Shown: positions 10,074 to 18,453 of the stretch, piece by piece
How positions within the stretch are numbered: position 1 is the first letter of the stretch
How the letters are laid out: every line of letters begins with the position of its first letter
Assembly (NCBI GenBank): GCA_030693515.1
Contig: JAUYAK010000063.1
Coordinates: forward strand, 1-64,000
DNA: 64,000 nt
Direction: 5' to 3'
DNA from: Opitutaceae bacterium
GTDB lineage: Bacteria > Verrucomicrobiota > Verrucomicrobiia > Opitutales > Opitutaceae
Notes under the pieces: generated by a model
The model's input: the letters and a program-made list of their open reading frames with translations, nothing else
Databases searched by the model: none
Told to the model about the DNA's origin: nothing
Position numbers and translations under genes: made by a program

Positions 10074-12323
10074 GTGCCGCGCCTTCATTTTCCCTCCGCC
10101 GTTTTCCTCTGCGTAGCCTCGTTTGCGGGCCTCACCTCCCTCCACGGTGAACCCCTTTCTCGCAAAACGGACATCGACTTCTACCGCGATGTCCCGAGCC
10201 GCAACCTCAAGGGCCTCGCCACGCGCTCGGACGGTCGCCTCGTCGCCGGCCCCGTCCTCCGCGATCTGGCCGCGCCGCCGCCGGCCGATATCCTCTGGTG
10301 CCTCGAGCCCGCCGGCGATCCGGCGAAATTTCTCGTCGGCACCGGGCCCGACGGCCGCATCCTCGAACTCACGCTCGACGCGACGCTCGCCGCCTTCACC
10401 GCGCGCGAAATCGTCAAGCTCGACGACCCGCAGGTCTTCGCCGTCCGCCGCCTGCCCGACGGCGCGATCCTCGCCGGCACCTCCCCCAAGGGAGCGCTCC
10501 ACTTGATCCGCGAGGGCGCATCCGTGGCGCGCGTCGCACTCCCCGTCGATTCCATCTTCGATCTGCTCCTGCTCGACGACGGCACCGCCCTCGCCGCCAC
10601 CGGCAACCCCGGCCGCATCTACCGCCTCGACCTCGCCAAATTCGCCGCGGCGGGAGTCAACCCCGAGAAGACCACTGATAACGCCGCGCTCGCCGAACGC
10701 GGCATCACGCTCTTCGGCGAAATTCGTGATCGCAACGTCCGCCGCCTCGTCGCGCTCGCCGATGGCCGGATCGCCGCCGGCTCCTCGCCCAAGGGCAACC
10801 TCTACACGTTCGCGGCCGCCGGCGGCGCGCCGGTGATCCTGCATGAGCACCGCGACGCCGAGGTCACCGATCTGCTCCCGCAGCCCAACGGCGATCTTTT
10901 CGCGACGTTTGTGTTCACGACGACGAGCAACGAGGCGCGCCTCACCCCGTCCACGCCCGCCGGCACCGGCACGCCCACCGCGCCGCGCGACCCCACGCCG
11001 CCGCCCGCGACGATCGAGCGCTTCGCCGGCCGCAGCACCGTGATGCTTTTCCCGGCCAAGGGATTTCCCGAGACGATCACGACCCGCGCCAACACCGCCT
11101 TCTACCGCCTCGCGCGCCACGCCGACACGCTGCTGTTCGCCGGCGGCGAGCAGGGCGAGATCGCCGGCTACGATCTGAAGGCGCGTCTGCCGCTCACGTA
11201 TGCGGGCAGCGCCTCCGCGCAGCTCAACGGCCTCGTGCCGCTGGGCGACGGCAAGTTCCTGCTCCTGCGCAACAACGTCCCGGGCCTCGCCGTGCTCGAT
11301 TTTGCGGCCTCCGGTCCGCGCGAGATGGAGACGCGTCGCATCGATCTCGGCGTGCCGTCCCAACTTGGCGCGCTGCGCTTCGACCGCATCCGTAATCTCG
11401 CGGCCTCCGCGCTCTCGGCCGAGATTCGCGTGAGCAACGGCACGGATGACGTGGAAGGCTGGACCCCTTGGACCCCGCTCGCCGCCGACGCCGACGGCGG
11501 CTGGCGCGCCGCCGATCTCCGCGGCCGCCATGCGAAGCTGCGGCTCACCTTCTCCGGCCCCGCCAATCTCGAAATCGATCGCGCCGCGCTGCACACGCTC
11601 CCACAGAACCGCCGGCCTGTGCTGCAGGATTTTCGCATCGTCGCCCCCGGCTACAGCATGATTCCTGCGCGCGAGGCACTGCCCTCGCCCGCCACGTCGC
11701 TCAGCCAGCTCATTTCCCCGGCCAAGGACGAAGAACGCCGCCGCTCCCTGCTCTCGAGCCAGGTCGTGATGACGCCCGGCTCGCAGATCGTCGTCTGGAC
11801 CCTCGCCGATCCGGATGGCGACACTCTGCTCAGCACCTTTTCGATCCGCCGCGAGGGCGAGACGGCTTGGACAGATCTCGTCAACGCCTCGAAGGACAAC
11901 CACGCGCAGTTCGACACGAGGAACCTGCCCGACGGCACCTATTTCACCCGGCTCATCATCGAAGAAACCGCCCCGCGCCCCGTCGCGGAGCGCCTGCGGC
12001 ACACCGTCGAGACCGACAGCCTGGTGGTCGACAACACCCCGCCCGAGATCCTCGCCGCCACGGCGCGCCGCGAGGGCGACATCCTGATCGTGAGCGTCCG
12101 CGGCCGCGACGCGCTCTCGCTGCTCGAAGGCCTCGAGGTCGTTTTCAACAGCGGCCTGCGCGAGGAAATCACCCAGCCCGCCGACGGCGTGCGCGACGGT
12201 CGTGAGGAGACGTTCACCCTGGAGGTCCCGATCGCCCGCATCTCCAACGCCACCTCGGTCGAAGTCACGCTCTACGATGCCGCCGGCAACGGCACGGCGC
12301 GGCGGTTGCAGCTAGGGCTATAG
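10074..12323 (+). CDS. Secreted beta-propeller protein of unknown function
   Basis: The 749-residue product starts at a GTG and has a signal peptide (to about S-L-H-G). Residues up to about 400 look like repeated propeller blades, with recurring units such as D-G-R-L-V-A-G, D-G-A-I-L-A-G-T-S-P-K-G and D-G-R-I-A-A-G-S-S-P-K-G. The C-terminal half is beta-sandwich-like, with a W-T-L-A-D-P-D-G-D segment recalling cadherin/Ig-type domains. There are no catalytic motifs that I recognise. It follows the haem protein by 90 bases and may be co-transcribed with it. I would call it a WD40/NHL-like exported protein and no more. Confidence 0.75.
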   Translation: MPRLHFPSAVFLCVASFAGLTSLHGEPLSRKTDIDFYRDVPSRNLKGLATRSDGRLVAGPVLRDLAAPPPADILWCLEPAGDPAKFLVGTGPDGRILELTLDATLAAFTAREIVKLDDPQVFAVRRLPDGAILAGTSPKGALHLIREGASVARVALPVDSIFDLLLLDDGTALAATGNPGRIYRLDLAKFAAAGVNPEKTTDNAALAERGITLFGEIRDRNVRRLVALADGRIAAGSSPKGNLYTFAAAGGAPVILHEHRDAEVTDLLPQPNGDLFATFVFTTTSNEARLTPSTPAGTGTPTAPRDPTPPPATIERFAGRSTVMLFPAKGFPETITTRANTAFYRLARHADTLLFAGGEQGEIAGYDLKARLPLTYAGSASAQLNGLVPLGDGKFLLLRNNVPGLAVLDFAASGPREMETRRIDLGVPSQLGALRFDRIRNLAASALSAEIRVSNGTDDVEGWTPWTPLAADADGGWRAADLRGRHAKLRLTFSGPANLEIDRAALHTLPQNRRPVLQDFRIVAPGYSMIPAREALPSPATSLSQLISPAKDEERRRSLLSSQVVMTPGSQIVVWTLADPDGDTLLSTFSIRREGETAWTDLVNASKDNHAQFDTRNLPDGTYFTRLIIEETAPRPVAERLRHTVETDSLVVDNTPPEILAATARREGDILIVSVRGRDALSLLEGLEVVFNSGLREEITQPADGVRDGREETFTLEVPIARISNATSVEVTLYDAAGNGTARRLQLGL

Positions 12324-12329
12324 ACTGGT

Positions 12330-12394
12330 GTAGGGCCTCAGCTTGCTGAGGCTTTCCGTATCTTCCAAGCGGCCTGAGCAAGCTCAGGCCCTGC
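12330..12394. repeat. REP-like inverted pair (BIME) between convergent genes
   Basis: Unit 1 (12330-12352) is GTAGG plus the hairpin GCCTCAGC-TT-GCTGAGGC. Unit 2 (12371-12394) is the inverted counterpart, hairpin GGCCTGAGC-AA-GCTCAGGCC with foot GCAG on the minus strand. The two stems differ by a compensating C-G/G-C swap. The pair lies between the ends of the convergent propeller gene and xerC, where it could act as a two-way terminator. Confidence 0.75.
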
Positions 12395-12402
12395 GGTCAT
12401 TT

Positions 12403-13386
12403 TCACCCCCGCGGGTGCGCCTTGGCGTGGATTTCCTGCAGGCGCGCCATGCTCACGTGCGTGTAGAGCTGCGTGGTCGCGAGCTGCGAATGGCCGAGCA
12501 GTTCCTGCACGACCCGCAAGTCCGCGCCCGCGTTGAGCAGGTGCGTGGCAAACGAATGGCGCAGCTTGTGTGGCGTGAGGTCCATCGGCAGGCCGGCGAG
12601 CGCGAGGTAGCGCTTCAGCATCAGCTGCACGTCGCGCACGGTGGTGCGCCGGCCATCGGCGTTGATGAGCACCGGGCTGGCCGGGGTGATGTCGCGCGGC
12701 GATTCGGCACGGGCCTGCTGGACGAGCGCCAGCGCCACGCGCCCGATCGGGCAGAGGCGTTCCTTGCCGCCTTTGCCCAGCACCCGCGCCACACCCGCCC
12801 CCGGCTCGATGGCTCCGTAGTTGAGCGCAACCAGTTCGCTCACGCGCAGGCCGCCGCCATAGAGCAGCTCCATCGCGAGCCGGTCCCGCATCGCGGTCAC
12901 CGGATCGATCTTGCCCGCCGCGCGCAGCTGCGCCGGCCCGGCCAGGAGCCGGCCCGCCTGCTCTTCGGTGAGAAACTTCGGCAGGCGTTTTTCCAATTTC
13001 GGCAGCGGGATGTTGAGCAGCGGGTTTCGTTTCAGGCGGCCCCGCGCGAGCCAGAACTTGAAAAACGTGCGCAGCCCGGACGCGTGGTTGTGCAGCGTGC
13101 GGCGGTCAAACCTCCGCTGCGCCTCGATCACGAAGTCCCGCATCTCGCGCGTCGAGAGCGCATCGAAGCCGCGCGCCCACAGGTCCTGCGCCGCGAGCCA
13201 GCGGTAAAAATCCTCGAAGGCCTGCCGGTAGTTGCGGACGGTGTAGCGCGAGAGACGGCGCTCCTTCGCCAGGTAGTCCTCAAACGGCGCCCACCACTCG
13301 GCGAGCACCGCCGGCGGCAGTTCCAGTAGGGCGGGTCTGTGACCCGCCTTTTCCGCGGCTTGGGCGTTGTCACCGCGCTGCGTCAT
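12403..13386 (-). CDS. xerC: Tyrosine recombinase XerC/XerD-type
   Basis: This is a site-specific recombinase for resolving chromosome dimers at dif, acting with FtsK in the terminus region. The 327-residue product has an N-terminal SAM-like core-binding domain ([12 protein letters not shown]) and a catalytic domain with R in L-R-V-S-E-L, K in G-K-G-G-K-E-R, H-x-x-R in H-K-L-R-H-S, H in L-L-G-H-S and the nucleophile Y in Q-L-Y-T-H-V. ATG 13386 is chosen because the residues upstream are not family-like. The N-terminal stretch [10 protein letters not shown] is encoded by a palindromic repeat (13325-13350), so part of this tail is repeat-derived. It lies 16 bases downstream of mazG and is probably co-transcribed. 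Confidence 0.93.
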   Translation of the reverse strand: MTQRGDNAQAAEKAGHRPALLELPPAVLAEWWAPFEDYLAKERRLSRYTVRNYRQAFEDFYRWLAAQDLWARGFDALSTREMRDFVIEAQRRFDRRTLHNHASGLRTFFKFWLARGRLKRNPLLNIPLPKLEKRLPKFLTEEQAGRLLAGPAQLRAAGKIDPVTAMRDRLAMELLYGGGLRVSELVALNYGAIEPGAGVARVLGKGGKERLCPIGRVALALVQQARAESPRDITPASPVLINADGRRTTVRDVQLMLKRYLALAGLPMDLTPHKLRHSFATHLLNAGADLRVVQELLGHSQLATTQLYTHVSMARLQEIHAKAHPRG

Positions 13387-13420
13387 CGCCGGCGAAGGCG
13401 GGTCACAGACCCGCCCTACT
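13325..13420. repeat. 26-bp perfect inverted repeat pair inside xerC and mazG ends
   Basis: Copies at 13325-13350 and 13395-13420 are exact reverse complements of 26 bases, with 44 bases between them. Each carries a GTAG foot and the hairpin GCGGGTC-TGT-GACCCGC. The first copy is coding (XerC residues near 12-21). The second supplies the last codons and stop of mazG. A near copy with one stem mismatch is at 24199-24223. Confidence 0.9.
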
Positions 13421-14089
13421 TTCGGCCGGAGCGGCGGCTTGCTCGACCTCGCGCATGACCTTCGTCGCGTGCAGCCGCAGCGCACCCTCGGGATCGAGGC
13501 CCTTCGCGCGCGCGGCGGCGGTCAGTTCAAAGAGCATCCGGCCGAGCATCGCTTCGTCGAGCTGCGCGCCGAGGGCCCGCACCTGCGCGACATCCACGGC
13601 GGCGGCGGTCGGCAGCTGCTTCTTCTCGATCTGCTTCCAGACGGCCTCGGCGAACATCAGCGCCGGCAGGCGCGGCGGCAGTTCCTTGAAGACGGCCGCG
13701 GCGTGGGCGGCCGGGCCGTGCTTTTTCTCCGTCGCCTTGATCCGCTCCCACTCGGTGATCACCTGCGCGGAGGTTTCCAGTTTCCCGGTGCCGAAGACGT
13801 GCGGATGGCGGCGGATGAGCTTGTCGTTGATGTCGCGCGCCACGTCGTCGAAGTCGAACTCCCCGCGCTCGCGCGCGATCTGCGCGTGGAAGACGACCTG
13901 GATCAGCACGTCGCCCAGCTCCTCGCGCATGTGCGGGTAGTCGCTGCGATCGATGGTGTCGATGAGCTCGCTCACCTCGTCGATCAGGCAGCGCACGAGC
14001 GTGGCATGCGTCTGCTCCTGGTCCCACGGGCAGCCGTCGGGCGCCCGGAGCCGGGCCATCGTCTTTTTCAAATCCTCGATCGCGCTCAT
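13403..14089 (-). CDS. mazG: Nucleoside triphosphate pyrophosphohydrolase MazG
   Basis: MazG hydrolyses (d)NTPs to NMP and pyrophosphate and is thought to clean the nucleotide pool. The 228-residue protein has two MazG domains. The N-terminal one is intact, with [11 protein letters not shown] and the metal-binding E-E-x-x-E/E-x-x-D pattern in D-E-V-S-E-L-I and R-E-E-L-G-D-V-L. A second, weaker domain covers about 120-215. The last six residues (ESRAGL) and the stop are written by a palindromic repeat that has replaced the native end. It is the first gene of a minus-strand pair with xerC and diverges from trpC. Confidence 0.93.
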   Translation of the reverse strand: MSAIEDLKKTMARLRAPDGCPWDQEQTHATLVRCLIDEVSELIDTIDRSDYPHMREELGDVLIQVVFHAQIARERGEFDFDDVARDINDKLIRRHPHVFGTGKLETSAQVITEWERIKATEKKHGPAAHAAAVFKELPPRLPALMFAEAVWKQIEKKQLPTAAAVDVAQVRALGAQLDEAMLGRMLFELTAAARAKGLDPEGALRLHATKVMREVEQAAAPAESRAGL

Positions 14090-14111
14090 GCGCGGAAATT
14101 GCCCGCGGAAT

Positions 14112-14170
14112 CCGGGGAATACACGGAAAAACTTCGGCTTTGAACTCCCTGGGTTCCGTGTGTTCCGTGG
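14112..14170. repeat. Degenerate inverted repeat between mazG and trpC
   Basis: Left arm 14112-14128 (ccggggaatacacggaa) and right arm 14154-14170 (ttccgtgtgttccgtgg) are imperfect inverted copies. They resemble the better-preserved pair at 18354-18440. They occupy the divergent mazG/trpC promoter region. Confidence 0.5.
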
Positions 14171-14176
14171 ACCCTC

Positions 14177-14977
14177 ATGGCCGACAAGCTCACCGAAATC
14201 ATGGCGTGGAAGCGAAGCGAGATCGCGCCGCTGCTGCGCGCGGTGCCGGAGTCTGAACTCGCGCGCCTCGACGCCTCCCGACCGCGCCCGCCCTCCTTCG
14301 CCACGGCCCTCCGCCGGGCCGATGGCAGGCTTGCCGTGATCTCCGAGATCAAGCGCCGCTCGCCCTCGGCCGGTGACATCAAGGCCGGCGCGTCGTCACT
14401 CGATCAGGCCAAACGCTACCAAGCCGCGGGCGCGGACGCCCTGTCGATTCTCACCGATGAGAAATTTTTCGGCGGCACGCTGAGCGACCTGCAGGGCGTG
14501 ACGGCGCACTTTGCCGCGCGCCCGCCCGCCCGCGCCTGTCTGCGGAAGGATTTCTTCGTCCACCCGATCCAGGTGCTACAAGCCCGCGAGGCGGGCGCCA
14601 GCGCCATATTGATCATCGTGCGCGCGCTGACGGACGACGAAATCAAGATGCTCGCCGCCGCCGCGGCCGCCGCCGGTCTCGACGCGCTCTACGAAATTCA
14701 CACCGAGCCGGAAATCGCCCGTGCGGTCGCGCACGGCGCGAAGATCATCGGCGTCAACAACCGCGACCTCGCCATCTTCAAGACCGACCTCGGTCTGAGC
14801 GAGCGGCTCATCCCGCAATTCCCGCGCGACGTGATCGCGGTGAGCGAGAGCGGCATCTTCACCGGCGCGGACGCGGCCCGCGTGCGGGCGGCCGGAGCGC
14901 ACGCCGTGCTCGTGGGCGAGGCGCTCATGCGCGCGGATGATCCCGGAGCACTGATCGCGCAGTTTCGCGCCGCCTGA
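14177..14977 (+). CDS. trpC: Indole-3-glycerol-phosphate synthase
   Basis: TrpC closes the indole ring in tryptophan synthesis, converting CdRP to indole-3-glycerol phosphate in the cytoplasm. At 266 residues it is a stand-alone TIM barrel, not fused to TrpF. The catalytic signature V-I-S-E-I-K-R-R-S-P-S-A-G is at about residues 54-66, followed by L-R-K-D-F-F, G-V-N-N-R-D-L and S-E-S-G-I at the later strands. No other trp gene is nearby. It begins a likely operon with the DUF5069 gene (8-base gap) and rsmA. Confidence 0.96.
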   Translation: MADKLTEIMAWKRSEIAPLLRAVPESELARLDASRPRPPSFATALRRADGRLAVISEIKRRSPSAGDIKAGASSLDQAKRYQAAGADALSILTDEKFFGGTLSDLQGVTAHFAARPPARACLRKDFFVHPIQVLQAREAGASAILIIVRALTDDEIKMLAAAAAAAGLDALYEIHTEPEIARAVAHGAKIIGVNNRDLAIFKTDLGLSERLIPQFPRDVIAVSESGIFTGADAARVRAAGAHAVLVGEALMRADDPGALIAQFRAA

Positions 14978-14985
14978 TTTTTCCC

Positions 14986-15411
14986 ATGAAAAAACGCCCG
15001 ATCACCGCCTTCGCCCAGCTCGGCGGCCTGCTCTATCTCCCGCGCTGCCTCGACAAGATCCGCACGCACGCGCGCGGCGAGCTGCATGAGGAGCACCACG
15101 AGTTTATCGGCAAGGGCTTCGACGGGCGGCTCTGCCATTTTCTCGGCGTGGCCTACGAGGCGCTGAAGACCCGCACCCTCGCCGGCGGCACCGACGAGGA
15201 AATCCTCGCCTGGATCGAGCAGCAGCGGGGCCGTCCGCTCATCGCGGTCGATGCCCTGATCTGGAACGGCTTTGCGGCCAAGCGCGGCTGGCGCGACGAC
15301 GCGACGCCGACGCTCGAAAAGCAAAAGGCCGAGAGCGGTCTCGCCCACCGCACCGACCTGCTCACGTTCTTCGACTACTACGAAGTGGACGAGGGCCGCG
15401 CCCCGCGCTGA
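14986..15411 (+). CDS. DUF5069-like small protein
   Basis: This 141-residue soluble protein has no signal peptide. Features such as L-P-R-C-L-D-K-I-R, L-H-E-E-H-H-E-F and F-L-G-V-A-Y-E-A-L fit the DUF5069 family, whose function is unknown. It sits 8 bases after trpC and 6 bases before rsmA, so it is very likely translated from their mRNA. The family assignment is from memory of its sequence pattern. Confidence 0.7.
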   Translation: MKKRPITAFAQLGGLLYLPRCLDKIRTHARGELHEEHHEFIGKGFDGRLCHFLGVAYEALKTRTLAGGTDEEILAWIEQQRGRPLIAVDALIWNGFAAKRGWRDDATPTLEKQKAESGLAHRTDLLTFFDYYEVDEGRAPR

Positions 15412-15417
15412 GCCGCC

Positions 15418-16254
15418 ATGCCGCTCTCCCCCACCGCCACGCGCGATCTGCTCGCTGCCCTCGGCCATACGCCGAAGCATTTCCTCGGGCAGAATTTCCT
15501 CGTCGATGGCAACATCGTCCACAAGTCCCTCGAACTCGCCGAAGTCCGTCCCGGCGACACGGTGGTCGAAATCGGCCCCGGGCTCGGGACGCTGACGACC
15601 GCGCTCCTCGAAGCCGGGGCCGACGTGTGGGCCATCGAAATGGACCGCACGCTGCACGCGCACGTCGAGGCGACGCTCGCGCCGCGGTTTCCGCAGACGT
15701 TTCACCTGCTTGAGGGCGATGCGGTCGAGCGGCCCCTGGCCGGGCTCGCGCCCACGGGGGATTTCAAGGTCGTCGCCAACCTGCCCTACTCCATCGCCAC
15801 CCCGTGGCTCGACGCCGTGCTCTCGGGCCCGCTGCCCGCCCGCATGGTGCTGATGCTGCAGCTCGAGGCCGCCCAGCGCTACGCCGCCAAGCCCGGCACC
15901 AAGGCCTTCGGCGCCATTTCGGTCTTTTTGCAGGCCGCCTATGAGGTTGCGCCCGGCCACAAGGTCGCGGCGGCGTGCTTCTTTCCCCGGCCCGACATCG
16001 AGTCCCATCTCCTGCATCTGGTGCGGCGGGCGGAGCCCTTTGTCTTCCCCGCCCCGGCGCGCCGGCTCATCCGCGCCTGCTTCCAGCAACGCCGGAAGCA
16101 GATGGGCGCCTTGCTGCGCAACCACCTGCCCGCGGGCGCCCCCGCCTGTCTCGGCGTGCTCGCGGCGCACGGCCTCTCCGGGCAGACCCGGCCGGAAGCT
16201 GTCCCGGTGGCCGCCTGGCGGGAACTTTGCACGCATCTGCCAGCCTTGGCTTGA
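15418..16254 (+). CDS. rsmA: 16S rRNA (A1518/A1519) dimethyltransferase
   Basis: RsmA (KsgA) dimethylates two adjacent adenines in helix 45 of 16S rRNA during 30S maturation. The 278-residue length is normal. It shows the substrate-entry motif H-F-L-G-Q-N-F-L, the SAM motif V-V-E-I-G-P-G-L-G-T-L-T, and the catalytic N-L-P-Y-S-I-A-T-P-W in place of the usual NLPYxI. The C-terminal helical domain is present (Q-Q-R-R-K-Q-M). It follows the DUF5069 gene by 6 bases. Confidence 0.96.
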   Translation: MPLSPTATRDLLAALGHTPKHFLGQNFLVDGNIVHKSLELAEVRPGDTVVEIGPGLGTLTTALLEAGADVWAIEMDRTLHAHVEATLAPRFPQTFHLLEGDAVERPLAGLAPTGDFKVVANLPYSIATPWLDAVLSGPLPARMVLMLQLEAAQRYAAKPGTKAFGAISVFLQAAYEVAPGHKVAAACFFPRPDIESHLLHLVRRAEPFVFPAPARRLIRACFQQRRKQMGALLRNHLPAGAPACLGVLAAHGLSGQTRPEAVPVAAWRELCTHLPALA

Positions 16255-16291
16255 AAGTGTCCCCGACCCGGCTAGTCCTACGCTCTTACCC

Positions 16292-16957
16292 ATGTTTCGC
16301 CCAATCCTCGCTGCCCTCGCCCTCACTTCCAGTGCCATCGCGGCTGACGCGCCATCCCTGCACGGTAAAATCGAAGGCAAGACCTATCACGCGCCTTACG
16401 GCCTCTTCAAAGTCGCCGTCCCGGTGCTGCCCGAATTGGGCGGCGAGGTGACGGACACGCCCAACGTCGTGACCTTCCAGGACGACTTCAACACGCACGT
16501 GAGCATCGCCGCGTTTCCGCAGGACGCCACGCAACGCTGGGAGCTCTCGACGCGCGGCCTGAAGGACTACCTGATCTATTTTTTCAGCAATTTTGTGCTG
16601 TCGGACTTCAAGCAAAACTTTGAGGGCGTGCAGATCGAGAGCGCCAAGTTTCTGCCCAGCGCGCAGGAGGGCTCGCTGCTCACCTACCTGCTCGTGCCCG
16701 GCGGCTCGATGTTCGGCGACCGCATCCCCCGCATCTTCCTCGAGCGCGAGCCGGTCGCCAAACGCGGCAATCTCCTCTTCGTGCGCAACGGCCACATCTT
16801 CGTCATCAGCACCGAGCTGGCCGAGCGCGCCATTGAGGGCAAAAGCTACGACAAGAAGACCGAAGAGGAGGACGAGCTGCTCCGCAACCGCCTGCTCGAC
16901 ATCTTGAGCAAGATGACGTTCGCCAAGGCGCCTGCCGCGGACGCCGCCAAGAAATGA
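16292..16957 (+). CDS. Exported protein of unknown function
   Basis: This 221-residue protein has a short signal peptide (MFRPILAALALTSSAIAADA). The mature part has alternating beta-type sequence with K-V-A-V-P-V-L-P-E-L-G and a G-G-S-M-F-G-D-R-I-P-R segment. The C-terminus is a charged K-K-T-E-E-E-D-E-L helix. No family was recognised. It overlaps the next gene by ATGA, so the two are translationally coupled and probably act together at the cell envelope. Confidence 0.75.
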   Translation: MFRPILAALALTSSAIAADAPSLHGKIEGKTYHAPYGLFKVAVPVLPELGGEVTDTPNVVTFQDDFNTHVSIAAFPQDATQRWELSTRGLKDYLIYFFSNFVLSDFKQNFEGVQIESAKFLPSAQEGSLLTYLLVPGGSMFGDRIPRIFLEREPVAKRGNLLFVRNGHIFVISTELAERAIEGKSYDKKTEEEDELLRNRLLDILSKMTFAKAPAADAAKK

Positions 16958-17691
16958 CCGGCGCGCGTCGCCCTCTGGTGCGACGCGCCCTCGCGTGCGG
17001 CCTCGCCGCCGCGGCCCTGCTCCTCGGCGGCTGCGTCTATCTGCGGCTGCTCGAGCTCAAGCTGCAGCTCGATCGGTTCGACCGGCATTTCACGGTGCAG
17101 ACGGACGAGGGACTGACCTTGGTCTGCCTCTCGCCCCTGCTCCGCACCGACGATGTGCGCTGGATCGGGCTGCGCCCCGAGGTCATCCGCGCCGCCGGCC
17201 GCGACGAGCACTGGCACGTCCGCTGGGTGAAGGAACTGCCGCCCGCCGTCACCGAACCCGAGGCCCATGACCTCGCGCTCGACTTGGCTTTCGCCGACGG
17301 ACGGCTGACGCGCATCGCGGTCCCGGAAAAATATTTCGCGCTGATGCCGAAGGAATTTGTCACAGGCCTCATCCGCAGCCTGGGCCGCGGCCGCATCGAT
17401 CAGGCCGGGCGCAACCTTGCGACCACGGTCGCCGAATCCGACCTCCCCACCGCCCGCCCCCGCCTGCCCGCGATTGACCGGCTGCTCGGCGTGGCGAGCG
17501 AGCGCCGGACCACGGCCACGGAGACTACGACCCGCTACCGCTACCGGCCCGCGACGACCGAGCCGGGGGCCAAGGTCTTCGAAATGGTGCTGCATTTCGA
17601 CCCCGCCAGCGGCGAACTTCTCCGCTGGCACGCCCGCACGCCAGTGGGCAACCTCTCGTTTGATTTCACGCGCCGCCGCGAAACGAAATGA
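16954..17691 (+). CDS. Putative lipoprotein of unknown function
   Basis: The 245-residue product has a signal peptide with a lipobox, L-L-G-G-C, giving lipidation at about residue 27. The mature part has no motif I recognise. It starts inside the stop codon of the preceding exported protein. Coupling to that gene suggests a shared envelope function, which is inference. A REP-like pair follows within 40 bases of the stop. Confidence 0.75.
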   Translation: MTGARRPLVRRALACGLAAAALLLGGCVYLRLLELKLQLDRFDRHFTVQTDEGLTLVCLSPLLRTDDVRWIGLRPEVIRAAGRDEHWHVRWVKELPPAVTEPEAHDLALDLAFADGRLTRIAVPEKYFALMPKEFVTGLIRSLGRGRIDQAGRNLATTVAESDLPTARPRLPAIDRLLGVASERRTTATETTTRYRYRPATTEPGAKVFEMVLHFDPASGELLRWHARTPVGNLSFDFTRRRETK

Positions 17692-17726
17692 ACGCCCCGC
17701 TTCAACTCCTCGTCATTACCCGTCCT

Positions 17727-17783
17727 GTGGGAGCGAGCTTGCTCGCGACCGCGCGCCGGAGTCGCGAGCAAGCTCGCTCCCAC
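17727..17783. repeat. REP-like perfect inverted pair of Pseudomonas-like sequence
   Basis: Two 23-base units (17727-17749 and 17761-17783) are exact reverse complements separated by 11 bases. Each starts with GTGGGAG, then the hairpin CGAGC-TT-GCTCG, then CGAC. The unit closely recalls REP sequences described in Pseudomonas. The pair lies between the lipoprotein gene and the GNAT gene. Confidence 0.9.
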
Positions 17784-17812
17784 CTCCAAGCCGGCCCCAC
17801 GGCCCACGACTT

Positions 17813-18316
17813 GTGAACGCCCCCCACCTCCGCCTCGCCACCCCGGCCGATCTTCCGGCCATCGTCGCCATCTACAACGCCACGATCCCGGGCCGCCTGG
17901 TGACGGCCGACCTCGAGCCGGTGAGCGTGGCGTCGCGGCAGCCCTGGTTCGACGCCCACCAGAGCCCCACGCGGCCGCTCTACGTCCTCGATGAGGCGGG
18001 CACCGTGTGCGCCTGGCTGAGCTTCGACACCTTCTACGCCCGCGCCGCCTACGACGGCACCGCGATGATCGCGATCTATGTGGCGGAGTCGCACCGGCGC
18101 CGCGGTCTCGGCCGCCGCCTGCTCGACGAGGCCATCGCGCGCGCGCCCGAGCTCGGGCTGCACACGCTCCTCGGCTACATCTTCGGCCACAACGCGCCGA
18201 GCCTGCGGCTCTTCGAGTCGCACGGCTTCGTCCGCTGGGCCCATCTCCCGCGCGTCGCGGTGCTCGACGGCGTGGAGCGAGATCTGATCATTGTGGGACG
18301 GAGACTGGTTCCCTAG
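17813..18316 (+). CDS. GNAT-family N-acetyltransferase
   Basis: This 167-residue protein transfers an acetyl group from acetyl-CoA to an amine. The acetyl-CoA loop R-R-R-G-L-G-R-R-L-L is at about residues 94-103, and the N-terminal I-V-A-I-Y-N-A-T-I pattern resembles phosphinothricin-type acetyltransferases. The substrate cannot be told. A GTG start at 17813 is chosen because the family alignment begins with it; the open frame further upstream runs through the repeat pair and is not protein-like. Confidence 0.85.
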   Translation: MNAPHLRLATPADLPAIVAIYNATIPGRLVTADLEPVSVASRQPWFDAHQSPTRPLYVLDEAGTVCAWLSFDTFYARAAYDGTAMIAIYVAESHRRRGLGRRLLDEAIARAPELGLHTLLGYIFGHNAPSLRLFESHGFVRWAHLPRVAVLDGVERDLIIVGRRLVP

Positions 18317-18353
18317 CTCGGTGCACTAGGTCGCGCAGCGATGCGGCAGACCG

Positions 18354-18440
18354 TTTGACCACGGATGGCACGAATGCACACGGATGGAGCTTCGTCACCG
18401 TAGATTTTATCCGTGTCTATCGGTGCGATCCGTGGTCAAA
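18354..18440. repeat. 32-bp imperfect inverted repeat (CCACGGAT type)
   Basis: Left arm 18354-18385 begins tttgaccacggat and right arm 18409-18440 ends atccgtggtcaaa. The outer 13 bases are perfect inverted copies and the inner parts are similar. The right arm ends 13 bases before the TTG start of the next gene. Related degenerate copies lie at 534-558 and 14112-14170. Confidence 0.75.
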
Positions 18441-18453
18441 AATTGCCTTCACT

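Noticed and set aside
8889-12002. 1037-codon minus-strand open frame across the haem protein and propeller genes
   Set aside because: It spans two well-supported plus-strand genes and encodes biased sequence with no motif.
13140-13386. XerC as an integrase of a mobile element
   Set aside because: It has the sequence and gene context (beside mazG) of the housekeeping recombinase, with no phage or transposon genes nearby.
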